This document shows positions 6,779 through 12,882 of a stretch of DNA of 12,882 nucleotides, piece by piece (the first letter of the stretch is position 1; each line of letters begins with the position of its first letter). The stretch is from CAZOHN01 sp964579325. GTDB lineage: Bacteria; Pseudomonadota; Alphaproteobacteria; Rhodobacterales; Rhodobacteraceae. The notes beneath the pieces are model-generated. The model was not told the DNA's origin, made no database searches, and saw only the letters and a program-made list of their open reading frames with translations. The translations under genes and the position numbers were made by a program. The DNA is taken from the NCBI GenBank assembly GCA_964579325.1, contig CAZOHN010000101.1, positions 1 through 12,882 of the forward strand. Reading direction: 5' to 3'.

Positions 6779-7066
6779 CGCCGATCCTCCGGCCGAACCT
6801 GCGCCAAGCCGCACAATGAGGGGGCCAGCCGCGCCGTGAAGCTCCTGTCGCGCGACGGCGGGTTGATCCACCACCGCACACTGCGATCCGGAATGCCACA
6901 ACTCGGCGCAACACGCCCCCACGTGTCGAACAAGTCGCGTCCTTGTGAACACGCTATAATCCATTGCCGCTTGTCGTGTCGCCCAAATCCGCCGGAATGC
7001 GCGGCCGGGAGCGCCTGCAGTGTGACCCGATCGTGCATCAACGGCGCCATAGCCGTCCAACGATCG
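6779..7066. other. Upstream region of the LysR gene, no gene seen
   Basis: These 288 bp have no convincing coding region on either strand. They contain an imperfect inverted repeat (6922-6953) next to a perfect TATAAT (6955-6960), described separately. The remaining sequence shows no recognised motif. Confidence 0.5.
6922..6960. promoter_or_regulatory. Operator-like dyad adjacent to a TATAAT box
   Basis: CGTGT-cga-ACAAG (6922-6934) and CTTGT-ga-ACACG (6942-6953) form a hyphenated inverted repeat around a 7-bp centre. A perfect TATAAT on the plus strand follows at 6955-6960, unusual in this GC-rich sequence, but no good -35 lies 16-18 bp upstream. No rightward gene follows. The dyad is 144 bp before the LysR start, so it could be a remote regulator site, or the promoter of a lost gene. 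Confidence 0.3.
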
Positions 7067-7650
7067 TCAACCGGGCGGTGCCGGTTCCGACGGAGACGCA
7101 GGCGGATTGCCGGCGAAAGGGGAGAAGTTCGGGAACGCGAAGGTGCCCACCGACGGTGGCGCGGGCAACCGATGCTCAGGCGCATGGCGGGCGGGCACTT
7201 GTACCGACGCGCGACCCGCGGTCCCGGAAGGGCGACGGGATCGGGGCGGCAGAGACGGTGTGTCAATCGTCGCCGTGGCGTGGATGTCCTCGAGCATGGC
7301 GCGAAGAAGGTCCGTCCCGCCGCAAAACAGGCAAATGGCCGCGTTGGCGTCGCGTTCACGGGCCACGGGATCGCCCGAAAGGACCGCCGCCCCCAGGACG
7401 TCGGGCACTCCGGGGACCGGTTCGCCGATCAGCAGCTTGAAGAAAGCTTGAAGGAACTCTCGTCGACCGAGGCCCCGACAAGTGCCGCGTCGGGAAGGAA
7501 CGAGACGGACGCCTTGTCGCACTGGGTGATGATCCCGCCTTTGGTCAGGCCATGGGCCGACGGTTGGATGCTTGCGGCAAGACCGGGAGCGGTCGAGAGC
7601 GCGACTGCGACGGTCGCGGCGACTGCAACGGCATCCCTGCACTGAACCAT
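7067..7650 (-). pseudogene. Broken gene for a small secreted protein of unknown family
   Basis: The ATG at 7650 opens a signal-peptide-like N-terminus (AVAVAATVAVALSTAPGLAA, cleavage near residue 26) continuing ITQCDKASVSFLPDAALVG to a stop at 7429, 73 residues in all. Around 7440-7455 a second frame takes over smoothly: FLQAFFKLLIGEPVPGVPDV, then ERDANAAICLFCGGTDLLRA and MLEDIHATATID, to about 7255. Joining them needs one extra base near 7450. Downstream to the stop at 7067 the composition is Pro/Arg-rich and less convincing, so a second break is possible. No family recognised; the Cys pattern (ITQC, CLFC) suggests an exported, perhaps disulphide-bonded protein. There is no good ribosome site. 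An intact 73-residue protein is the alternative. Confidence 0.4.
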
Positions 7651-7774
7651 TTGGTGACAGGCCCGTGCGGCCCTGGTTGCGAGTGGAGGATTGACGCGGC
7701 GGCGAGGTCAGCCGGGCCGTTTCCGGCAACGGGCCCGCCGGGCCCCTTATCGGCGCGAAGGCAGGAAGTCCGTC

Positions 7775-7790
7775 GCCCGGAAACCCGGGC
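7775..7790. terminator. Short GC hairpin downstream of the repeat-protein gene
   Basis: GCCCGG-aaac-CCGGGC is a perfect 6-bp stem with a 4-base loop, 18 bp beyond the stop of the minus-strand gene at 7808. No U-run follows on either strand, so intrinsic termination is doubtful. Confidence 0.25.
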
Positions 7791-7807
7791 TGCACGTCGA
7801 ACCCTGG

Positions 7808-8475
7808 TCAGGAGAAGAGGTCGCTGAAGCCGACGGCGATCCCGCTCTCGATGCGCAAGTGGTCGTCGCCGGCGCCGGGCGTGAGGCTACCGTCGAACGA
7901 CCCCGCCGACCGGGCGGACGTCACGCCGTGGTGCGAGGCGGTGCCGTCGAAGGCGCGATGGCCGACATGCTCGCCCGAGTTCACGATCTCGGTCAGGATC
8001 TGCACGTCCTCCCGGATCGGGATGGCGGCTTCGTTCCGGCTTTCGTTCTGGCCGATGCTGACGATGCGCACCTCGACATCGGCGCCCCGTTGGAGTGTGA
8101 ACGTATCGGCGAAGAAGGTTTCGATGCGGCGTTCGTTGAGGATGGAGACATGGTTGGCCGCATCGTCCGAATCGACGATGCCGTTGCGGACAGGTCCGCT
8201 GTTGAAGACGCTGACGCAGGTGATCGTGCCACCGTTGACACCCATGACCCCGGCGTCTTCGATGTCGGACGCGGACATCGCGGCGCGGCTGGCGCTGCGA
8301 AGGACGCCCGTGCCGGAGTTCTCGATCACGAGGACATGTGCCCCTCTCCGATGTGGATGCCGTTGCGGCCGTCGTTGACTGTGGTGACGTTCTGGCCCTC
8401 GACCCTGATTGCCGTGGGGTCGCTGCGGATCGACCGGCCGGATGGCACGGGGGCACGAAGATCGTAGGAGTCCAT
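7808..8475 (-). pseudogene. Frameshifted repeat/beta-helix-like surface or secreted protein (GAGDD motif)
   Basis: The ATG at 8475 begins MDSYDLRAPVPSGRSIRSDP, running through VEGQNVTTVNDGRNGIHIGEG to an early stop near 8330. From the run of four C (8341-8344; G on the coding strand) the protein continues in another frame as AHVLVIENSGTGVLRSASR. It then runs through repeated units centred on V-I-NSG (for example SVFNSGPVRNGIVDSDDAAN, NHVSILNERRIETFF, LTEIVNSGEHVG) to a stop at 7808. Adding one G restores a single 222-residue protein. The degenerate N-S-G repeats and a late TPGAGDD (motif at 7862-7876) recall the beta-helix passenger and calcium-binding RTX-like secreted proteins of alphaproteobacteria, here without the RTX tail. 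Possible ribosome site GGGGGTAG. Function unknown; exported structural or adhesive role is a guess. Confidence 0.5.
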
Positions 8476-8653
8476 GGCGTTCTACCCCCACGATTTCTGT
8501 GCCCCCCCGCCACTGTCCGTGGGGGCTACCCGGCGGAGGGCGGAATCTCCTAGATTGACAACCAGCGGCTCTGGACTTCGGGCGCCGCGTCCCCGGTGCC
8601 GCGGGCCCGCACTATCCCGGCCCCCCCCGACCGCCATATTTGGGAAAGACGTG
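8476..8653. other. Divergent spacer with poly-C tracts and an inverted repeat
   Basis: This 178-bp spacer separates the frameshifted repeat-protein gene from the small secreted-protein gene. It contains C7 at 8502-8508, C8 at 8621-8628, and a 7-bp inverted repeat CCCCCAC/GTGGGGG (8485-8491 and 8519-8525). A TTGACA at 8555-8560 could be a rightward -35, but no good -10 follows at 16-18 bp. Confidence 0.4.
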
Positions 8654-8965
8654 ATGATCAGCATGAAGCACTTCACCCCGCCCGGCATCATCGTTCTCCT
8701 GGCCCTGTCAGGTCCGGCCGTCGCACAGGACGATCCTGCGCTCTGCGCGGACGCGTCCGGCCTCGTGCAGGCGTTGGAGGCGTCGAGCGGACTGCCGCAT
8801 GGCGGCTGCCCGAAGGTGCAGATCTTCAGCATCCACGGCGATGCCCACACGGCCTGCGTTCTCTACTTCTCCGACGGGGATGGAGTGGCCGACACACCCG
8901 CGCTTGAAGCGCCGGCCAACGGACGGTCGCCGGGTGAGGCAATTCAGACGCTCCTCACCTATTGA
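8654..8965 (+). CDS. Small secreted/periplasmic protein, unknown function
   Basis: A 103-residue protein starting at ATG 8654, 6 bases after a GGGAAAG ribosome site; an alternative ATG lies at 8663. The N-terminus is a signal peptide (MKHFTPPGIIVLLALSGPAVAQ, cleavage near AVA-Q), followed by a mature domain of about 75 residues with three cysteines (ALCADASG, GGCPKVQIF, TACVLYFSDG), so an exported protein is likely. I do not recognise the family. The gene is intact, unlike its neighbours on both sides, and stands alone between a divergent broken gene and the eroded ORF at 9071-9391. The frame extends upstream to 8474 but without coding character. Confidence 0.62.
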   Translation: MISMKHFTPPGIIVLLALSGPAVAQDDPALCADASGLVQALEASSGLPHGGCPKVQIFSIHGDAHTACVLYFSDGDGVADTPALEAPANGRSPGEAIQTLLTY

Positions 8966-9070
8966 GCGCCGCGCCCACGGGTGCCTTGCAATCTGTGTGT
9001 CGTCGGCACCGATCCGTTTCCTGACAGCCTTCGCCACGAGGCCGGAACCCTAGCTCAGGCACAACTGACA

Positions 9071-9391
9071 TCAGGTGCTCTTGACGACGCACGAGATTGT
9101 CTCCCGCGCCGAACCGAAATCCGGCATCTGATCCTTGCCCACCCGCAAGATCGCCATGGGTGCGCGCCCGGTCCGATCCGTACACGACCGAGGCCGCCGA
9201 CCCAACTTGCCGCGTGATCTCGTCGGCAATCATCACGCCGCGCCACCGCGCCTTGCCCTCCGCCTGGAGGGGCGAGCGTCCGAACCGCTGGCAGTTCCGA
9301 ACCTCTACCCGAACATGGGTCCCAGGATGTCTGGGGGCGTGATTGCAGCGGAGGCCCTTTCCGGACAAAGCCCGACGGTGACGCCCGCCAT
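9071..9391 (-). pseudogene. Possible small gene with two compensating frameshifts, unknown function
   Basis: From ATG 9391 the minus strand reads MAGVTVGLCPERASAAITPP then DILGPMFG before a stop. One base of a GGG run missing at about 9313 leads into RVEVRNCQRFGRSPLQAEGK and RWRGVMIADEITRQVGSAAS, then VVYGSDRART. One surplus C near 9157 leads into MAILRVGKDQMPDFGSARET and a stop at 9071. The two shifts cancel, so the interval is exactly 107 codons. No family is recognised. The reconstruction was done by eye across three frames, which in GC-rich DNA can mislead. It lies downstream of, and on the same strand as, the LysR gene ending at 9494. Confidence 0.28.
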
Positions 9392-9493
9392 GACTTCGAT
9401 CCCGGTTCTTTCCCTGTGGGGCAATCGCGGCACGGATTCGCTCGAGCCTCGGACGCGCGCGCCGGGATCGGCGCTGCGATCCGGCGAAGGAGG

Positions 9494-10417
9494 TCACAAC
9501 GTGCGTTTCGCGGCGGGACTTGCGAACGCCCTGCCCGAGCCTTCTCGTGTCGCGCGCGAGTGCTCCTCGGCCGCGGTGAAAAAGAACTGAACCATCTCGT
9601 TGCGTTCATCGGCCAGCGCGAAGGCAACCTCTTCCACGCCGACCCCCATCTCCGGAACGTTGAGACGCCGAACGGCATCCTTTCGGAAAGTCCCGTGGCG
9701 CCACATGAAACCGACGCCGATCCCCATGGCGACAGCTTCGTAGACCGCGTCCCGCGTATCCGCGACAAGTCGGGGTTCAGGCGCGAGTCTCGCGCGATTG
9801 AACGCCCGGTCGACCACCTTCTGGGTCGAAGAACCCGGCGACCGGAACACGAGAGGCAGACCCGAAAGCTCTGCAAGGGAAACCATGTCGAGCCGTGCCA
9901 GGGGTCCTTCGGGAGAAACGATGGCGACGACTTCCTGCGTGACGACGGGATACCGGCGGAACCGAGGATCTGGGGGAATGTCCGGAAGGACCGCCGCCTC
10001 CACATCCCGGCGCAGGACTGCACCAAGGATGTGGCGATGCGATCCGCCTTCCACTTCAATCGAAAGGCTCGGCTGACGGCGCAGCATCGCCGCCGCGATG
10101 GCAATCCCCGGCATGGAATTGCCAAGCCCAAGGCGCAGCCGAGGTCGGCCCTGCGCGTTGCGCCGGTCGAGGACCCTTGCCGCATCGGCTTCGGCATGGC
10201 GGATGCGCTGGCCGATGTCGGACAGTTCCAGGCACACCGGCGTCGGACGCAACAAGCCCTCGACCCGGTCGAACAGGCGGATGCCGTGCTCTGCCTGCAT
10301 CTCGCGGACCTGCTGCGACACGGCGGCATGCGACACGCCAAGGCTGCGCGCGGCGGCGGCGAAGGTGCCGTGTTCAGCGACCGCCGCGATGGCGCGCAAC
10401 CGGGCGGGCGACAACAT
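9494..10417 (-). CDS. LysR-family transcriptional regulator
   Basis: A 307-residue LysR regulator. The DNA-binding domain reads LRAIAAVAEHGTFAAAARSL, GVSHAAVSQQVREMQ and GIRLFDR (residues 7-51); the effector domain includes LRLGLGNSMPGIAIAAAMLR and SPGSSTQKVVDRAF, then YEAVAMGIGVGFMW. The ATG at 10417 has an ideal GGAGG ribosome site 8 bases upstream; a GTG at 10426 is in frame but overlaps that site. It is divergent from the phosphatase-permease operon, the typical LysR arrangement, so it probably controls that operon and itself through the dyads at 10443-10455 and 10471-10488. The co-inducer is unknown but is likely the solute imported by that operon. Confidence 0.88.
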   Translation of the reverse strand: MLSPARLRAIAAVAEHGTFAAAARSLGVSHAAVSQQVREMQAEHGIRLFDRVEGLLRPTPVCLELSDIGQRIRHAEADAARVLDRRNAQGRPRLRLGLGNSMPGIAIAAAMLRRQPSLSIEVEGGSHRHILGAVLRRDVEAAVLPDIPPDPRFRRYPVVTQEVVAIVSPEGPLARLDMVSLAELSGLPLVFRSPGSSTQKVVDRAFNRARLAPEPRLVADTRDAVYEAVAMGIGVGFMWRHGTFRKDAVRRLNVPEMGVGVEEVAFALADERNEMVQFFFTAAEEHSRATREGSGRAFASPAAKRTL

Positions 10418-10442
10418 GCGGCACACCTCCGAAAGCCGTACC

Positions 10443-10455
10443 TTCGTTTGGCGAA
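10443..10455. promoter_or_regulatory. LysR-type T-N11-A site near the regulator's own start
   Basis: TTCG-tttgg-CGAA is a perfect 4-bp dyad whose ends give the T-N11-A spacing typical of LysR binding sites. It lies 26 bp upstream of the LysR ATG, a position suited to autorepression. Short enough to occur by chance. Confidence 0.4.
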
Positions 10456-10470
10456 AGCCTAGCCTTCAGC

Positions 10471-10488
10471 TGTAACACCGGGGTTACA
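10471..10488. promoter_or_regulatory. Operator-like palindrome in the LysR/phosphatase divergent spacer
   Basis: TGTAAC-ACCGGG-GTTACA is an 18-bp sequence that is palindromic at 16 of 18 positions, with 6-bp perfect arms and a CCGG core. It lies 54-71 bp upstream of the LysR start and about 120 bp upstream of the phosphatase start. It is a likely regulator site, most simply for the neighbouring LysR protein, although the spacing is not the canonical T-N11-A. Confidence 0.5.
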
Positions 10489-10572
10489 CGAGCCTGCGAA
10501 TCCCGTCGGAGGCAAGAGGGTCCAACAGGCGGCCCACACCCCGACAGGATGAACCCGGCGCTGCGGTGCCGA

Positions 10573-10591
10573 TGCCGCGCGCGTCGCGGCA
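10573..10591 (+). other. Stable hairpin in the leader of the phosphatase operon
   Basis: TGCCGCG-cgcgt-CGCGGCA is a perfect 7-bp GC-rich stem with a 5-base loop, ending a few bases before the AGAGAAGG ribosome site of the phosphatase gene. An overlapping alternative pairing (GGTGCCG 10565-10571 with CGGCACC 10587-10593) exists. It could stabilise the mRNA or modulate initiation. No U-run follows, so it is not a standard terminator. Confidence 0.4.
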
Positions 10592-10609
10592 CCAGAGAAG
10601 GCATACTCC

Positions 10610-11374
10610 ATGACGGCAAGCGGTCTGGACGAGGTGGTGCGCAGCGGCGGGGCGGGCCATGCGGCTGTGCTGTGCGACCTCGACGGCTGCCTGATCGCGG
10701 GCGACCGGGTGTTGCCGGGGGCGGCGCGGCTGGTCGCGGCCTGCGGACCGCGGCTGTGGATCGTGTCCAACAATTCGACCGACACGGCGGTCACGCTGGC
10801 CGCCCGGCTTGCGAACCTCGGGCTGGTGGTGGCGGCGGACCGGATCGTGCTGGCGGGCGAGGAGACGTTGCGCGCGCTGGCCTGCAGCCACCCGGGCGCA
10901 AGGGTGGCCCTGTATGCGGCCGCGCCCCTTGTGGCGCTGGCCGTGGACCTGGGGCTGCGGCCCGACGATCTGTCGCCGGACGCCGCAGTTCTGGCCCGCG
11001 ACCCAGACCTGACGCTGCCCCGGCTGTCGCGGCTGGCGGCGCTGGTGCATGGCGGGGTACCGCTGCATCTGACGAACCCCGACCCCAGCCACCCCGGCCC
11101 CGACGGCGCGCCGGTGCCCGAGACCGGCGCCCTTCTGGCAGCCCTTGCCGCCATCGTGCCAGTCGGCGCCCCTCGTTGCCTGGGCAAGCCCGCGCCCGAC
11201 CTGTTGCGGATCGCTTTGGCGCGCGCCGGGGTCGCGCCCCGCGACGCCATCTATCTGGGCGACACGCCCGAGACGGACGGAGAGGCCGCGCGGGCCGAGG
11301 GCGTGCCCTTCGTCCGCATCGCCCGACCCACCGGTGGACCCACCGCGGCCGAAACCGAGGTCGCCGGATGCTAG
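10610..11374 (+). CDS. HAD-IIA family phosphatase (NagD-like)
   Basis: A 254-residue haloacid-dehalogenase-type hydrolase with all four motifs: I AVLCDLDGCLI with nucleophile D23 and acid D25; II IVSNNST (S53); III K193 in LGKPAPDL; IV LGDTPETDGEAA (D218, D223). The cap between motifs II and III and the LTNPDPSHPG stretch (154-162) mark subfamily IIA, which includes NagD, pyridoxal phosphatases and glycerol phosphate phosphatases. It should be a cytoplasmic Mg-dependent phosphatase; the substrate is unknown. Its ribosome site is AGAGAAGG and its stop lies inside the start of the permease gene (overlap 11368-11374), so it is the first gene of a transport operon and probably acts on the imported compound or an early product. 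Confidence 0.87.
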   Translation: MTASGLDEVVRSGGAGHAAVLCDLDGCLIAGDRVLPGAARLVAACGPRLWIVSNNSTDTAVTLAARLANLGLVVAADRIVLAGEETLRALACSHPGARVALYAAAPLVALAVDLGLRPDDLSPDAAVLARDPDLTLPRLSRLAALVHGGVPLHLTNPDPSHPGPDGAPVPETGALLAALAAIVPVGAPRCLGKPAPDLLRIALARAGVAPRDAIYLGDTPETDGEAARAEGVPFVRIARPTGGPTAAETEVAGC

Positions 11375-12297
11375 GCCAGATCCTGCGCATCCTGTTCCGC
11401 ATGGCGCTGACGTTCTTCGTCATTGTCACGGTGGTATTCTTCGCCACCCGGCTGACCGGCAACCCGGTCGACTTCGTGCTGGCCGACGGACTGACGACCG
11501 AGGACCGCGAGATCCTGATCCGCTACTACGAACTCGACCGGCCGATCTGGGACCAATACCTCGCCTTCCTGCGGGCCTTCACCGACGGCCAGTTCGGGCT
11601 GAGCTTCACCCAGCGCCGCCCGGTGGCCGAAATCGTGGCCGAACGCATCTGGCCCTCGGCGCAACTGCTGCTGGCGGCCTTTGCCGTCACGCTGACGGTC
11701 GCCATTCCGCTGGGCATCGCTGCCGCCGTCTGGCGCGACCGCTGGATGGGCTCGGCGGTGATGACCGTGGCCTTCCTGGGCTACGCGATCCCCGATTTCG
11801 TGCTGGCGGTGTTTCTGGTGCTGACCTTTGCCTACTGGCTGAACTGGCTGCCGGTCATGGGCAACGCCACGCCTGCGCATTTCATCATGCCGACGCTGGT
11901 GCTTTCGGCCGCCCTGATCGCGGCACTGACGCGGTTCACCCGCAACGCGATGCTGGACGTGCTGGGGCAGGATTTCATGCGCACCGCGCTCGCCAAGGGT
12001 CTTCCCGAACGCAGGGTGATCCTGCGCCATGGCCTGGGCAACGCGGGCATCACCATCCTGACCGTGGTGGGGCTGAAGGTGGCGGGGCTGGCAGCGTCCG
12101 GGTCGGTGGTGGTGGAATCGATCTTTTCCTGGCCCGGAATCGGCGAATTGCTGGTCAACAGCGCGATCCGCCGCGACTATCCGGTGCTGCAATTCGGTGT
12201 GCTGACGGTCGCCTTCGCCGTGATCGCGGTGAACGCGCTGACCGACATCGCCTATACGGTTGTCGATCCGCGGATGCGGCGGGGGGCGAGCCGATGA
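11368..12297 (+). CDS. Peptide/nickel-type ABC transporter permease (DppB-like)
   Basis: A 309-residue inner-membrane permease with the DppB/OppB layout: N-terminal membrane segment (10-27), a periplasmic stretch with DRPIWDQYLAFLRAF and GQFGLSFTQRRPV, then segments near 99-121, 130-156, 171-188, 226-248 and 276-297. The EAA coupling loop is FMRTALAKGLPERRVILRH (203-221), followed by the conserved VESIFSWPGIGELLVNSAIRRDYP region (249-272). It forms half of the channel with the DppC-like protein. The ATG at 11368 overlaps the phosphatase stop by 7 bases and has GAGG about 8 bases upstream. The frame is open far upstream as a shadow of the phosphatase gene. The transported solute is unknown; members of this family carry peptides, nickel, opines and sugars. 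Confidence 0.9.
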   Translation: MLGQILRILFRMALTFFVIVTVVFFATRLTGNPVDFVLADGLTTEDREILIRYYELDRPIWDQYLAFLRAFTDGQFGLSFTQRRPVAEIVAERIWPSAQLLLAAFAVTLTVAIPLGIAAAVWRDRWMGSAVMTVAFLGYAIPDFVLAVFLVLTFAYWLNWLPVMGNATPAHFIMPTLVLSAALIAALTRFTRNAMLDVLGQDFMRTALAKGLPERRVILRHGLGNAGITILTVVGLKVAGLAASGSVVVESIFSWPGIGELLVNSAIRRDYPVLQFGVLTVAFAVIAVNALTDIAYTVVDPRMRRGASR

Positions 12298-12882
12298 CCG
12301 CGCTGCCACTCGACACCCCCGGCCGTTCGGCCCTTCGCACCCTGTGGGACGAGGCCGATGCCGTGCGCCGCGCTGCCGCGCTGATCGGCCTCGCCGTCAT
12401 CGCCGCGGCCCTGCTGACACAATGGATCGCCCCGCACGACCCCGTGGCGCAAAGCCTGATCGCCCGGTTCCGCCCGCCAATGGGGTTCGACGGCTACCGG
12501 CCCGGCCACTACCTCGGCACCGACGAACTGGGCCGGGACATCCTGTCGCGAAGCCTCTTTGGCCTGCGGCTGACCCTGACGCTGGCCGCCATCGGCGCGA
12601 CGATCGGGCTGATCATCGGCGGCACGCTGGGCCTTCTGGCCGGTGTCGCGGGTGGCCGGACCGAGGCCCTGATCATGGGCGCGGTCGACGTGCAGATCGC
12701 GGTGCCCTTCACGCTGATCGCGCTGTTCGTCCTGACGCTGTTCGGGTCCACCCTGAATGTGCTGGTGGCGGTGCTGGGCCTCTTCGGCTGGGAGCAATAC
12801 GCCCGCATCGTGCGGGCAGAGGCCGCACGGATGATGGCCATGCCCTTCATCGAGGCCGCGCGCTGTGCGGGCGCCTCGCCCG
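12294..12882 (+). CDS. Peptide/nickel-type ABC transporter permease (DppC-like), 3' end beyond the window
   Basis: The first 196 residues of a DppC/OppC permease. A cytoplasmic N-terminus (to about residue 25) leads to a membrane segment (27-45), then the hallmark HYLGTDELGRDILSRSLFG (72-90) and further segments near 93-118 and 137-164. The EAA coupling loop begins at FIEAARCAGASP (185-196), where the window ends. It pairs with the DppB-like protein to form the channel. Its ATG overlaps the preceding stop (ATGA), with a purine-rich GGGGGGCGAG ribosome site. The ATPase and binding-protein genes expected for this family presumably follow to the right. Confidence 0.9.
   Translation, partial: MTALPLDTPGRSALRTLWDEADAVRRAAALIGLAVIAAALLTQWIAPHDPVAQSLIARFRPPMGFDGYRPGHYLGTDELGRDILSRSLFGLRLTLTLAAIGATIGLIIGGTLGLLAGVAGGRTEALIMGAVDVQIAVPFTLIALFVLTLFGSTLNVLVAVLGLFGWEQYARIVRAEAARMMAMPFIEAARCAGASP

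Noticed and set aside
5702..7645. A 647-codon plus-strand open frame antisense to the LysR gene
   Set aside because: It mirrors the LysR gene, has Arg/Asp/His-rich composition without domains, and is explained by high GC. Only its first 30 or so codons (aminotransferase-like) are of interest.
10177..12297. A 706-codon plus-strand frame starting well before the DppB-like gene
   Set aside because: Only the part from 11368 is a recognisable permease. The upstream part is antisense to the LysR gene and then a shadow of the phosphatase gene, so no fusion protein is claimed.
1..12882. CRISPR arrays, tRNA/rRNA genes, insertion sequences or integrase genes
   Set aside because: No direct-repeat array, cloverleaf-like sequence, transposase motif or terminal inverted repeats were seen on either strand.

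Overview
The window is GC-rich, densely coded DNA with tightly overlapping genes, sparse A/T promoter elements and family-level sequence features typical of an alphaproteobacterium, most likely in or near the Rhodobacterales (inference from style; no rRNA or marker gene is present). I see no tRNA, rRNA, CRISPR array, transposase or attachment site.

Region 1 (1-5591) is devoted to phosphonate-type uptake. Two PhnCD(E)-type ABC importers are divergently transcribed from a 316-bp spacer. The leftward one (ATPase, then the N-terminus of a periplasmic binding protein) runs out of the window. The rightward operon is complete and overlapped or near-overlapped at every junction: binding protein, ATPase, permease, class I SAM-dependent methyltransferase and a PhnM-like amidohydrolase. 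The spacer holds a good Pho box facing the leftward genes and a series of in-phase GTCA half-sites before the rightward genes, so phosphate-starvation control by PhoB is the likely regime. No gene for the C-P lyase core (phnG-L) is visible. The rightward operon therefore looks like an import-and-process unit in which a PhnM relative and a methyltransferase act on a phosphonate- or phosphate-ester-like compound of unknown identity.

Region 2 (5592-9493) is accessory and looks eroded. It holds one intact LysR regulator, one small intact secreted protein, and several stretches where a convincing protein jumps between frames: the C-terminus of a class III aminotransferase, a secreted protein at 7067-7650, a repeat/beta-helix-like protein with a GAGDD motif at 7808-8475, and a short ORF at 9071-9391. 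Most of the apparent frameshifts are single-base events, several beside G/C runs, so either gene decay, slippage or sequencing indels could explain them.

Region 3 (9494-12882) is a second LysR regulator facing a new operon: a NagD-like HAD-IIA phosphatase overlapping a DppB-type permease, which overlaps a DppC-type permease cut by the window edge. The divergent spacer contains an operator-like dyad (TGTAAC-N6-GTTACA), a T-N11-A LysR-type site and a strong hairpin just before the phosphatase ribosome site. The simplest reading is a LysR-controlled peptide/oligopeptide-type importer with a cytoplasmic phosphatase that may dephosphorylate the imported solute.
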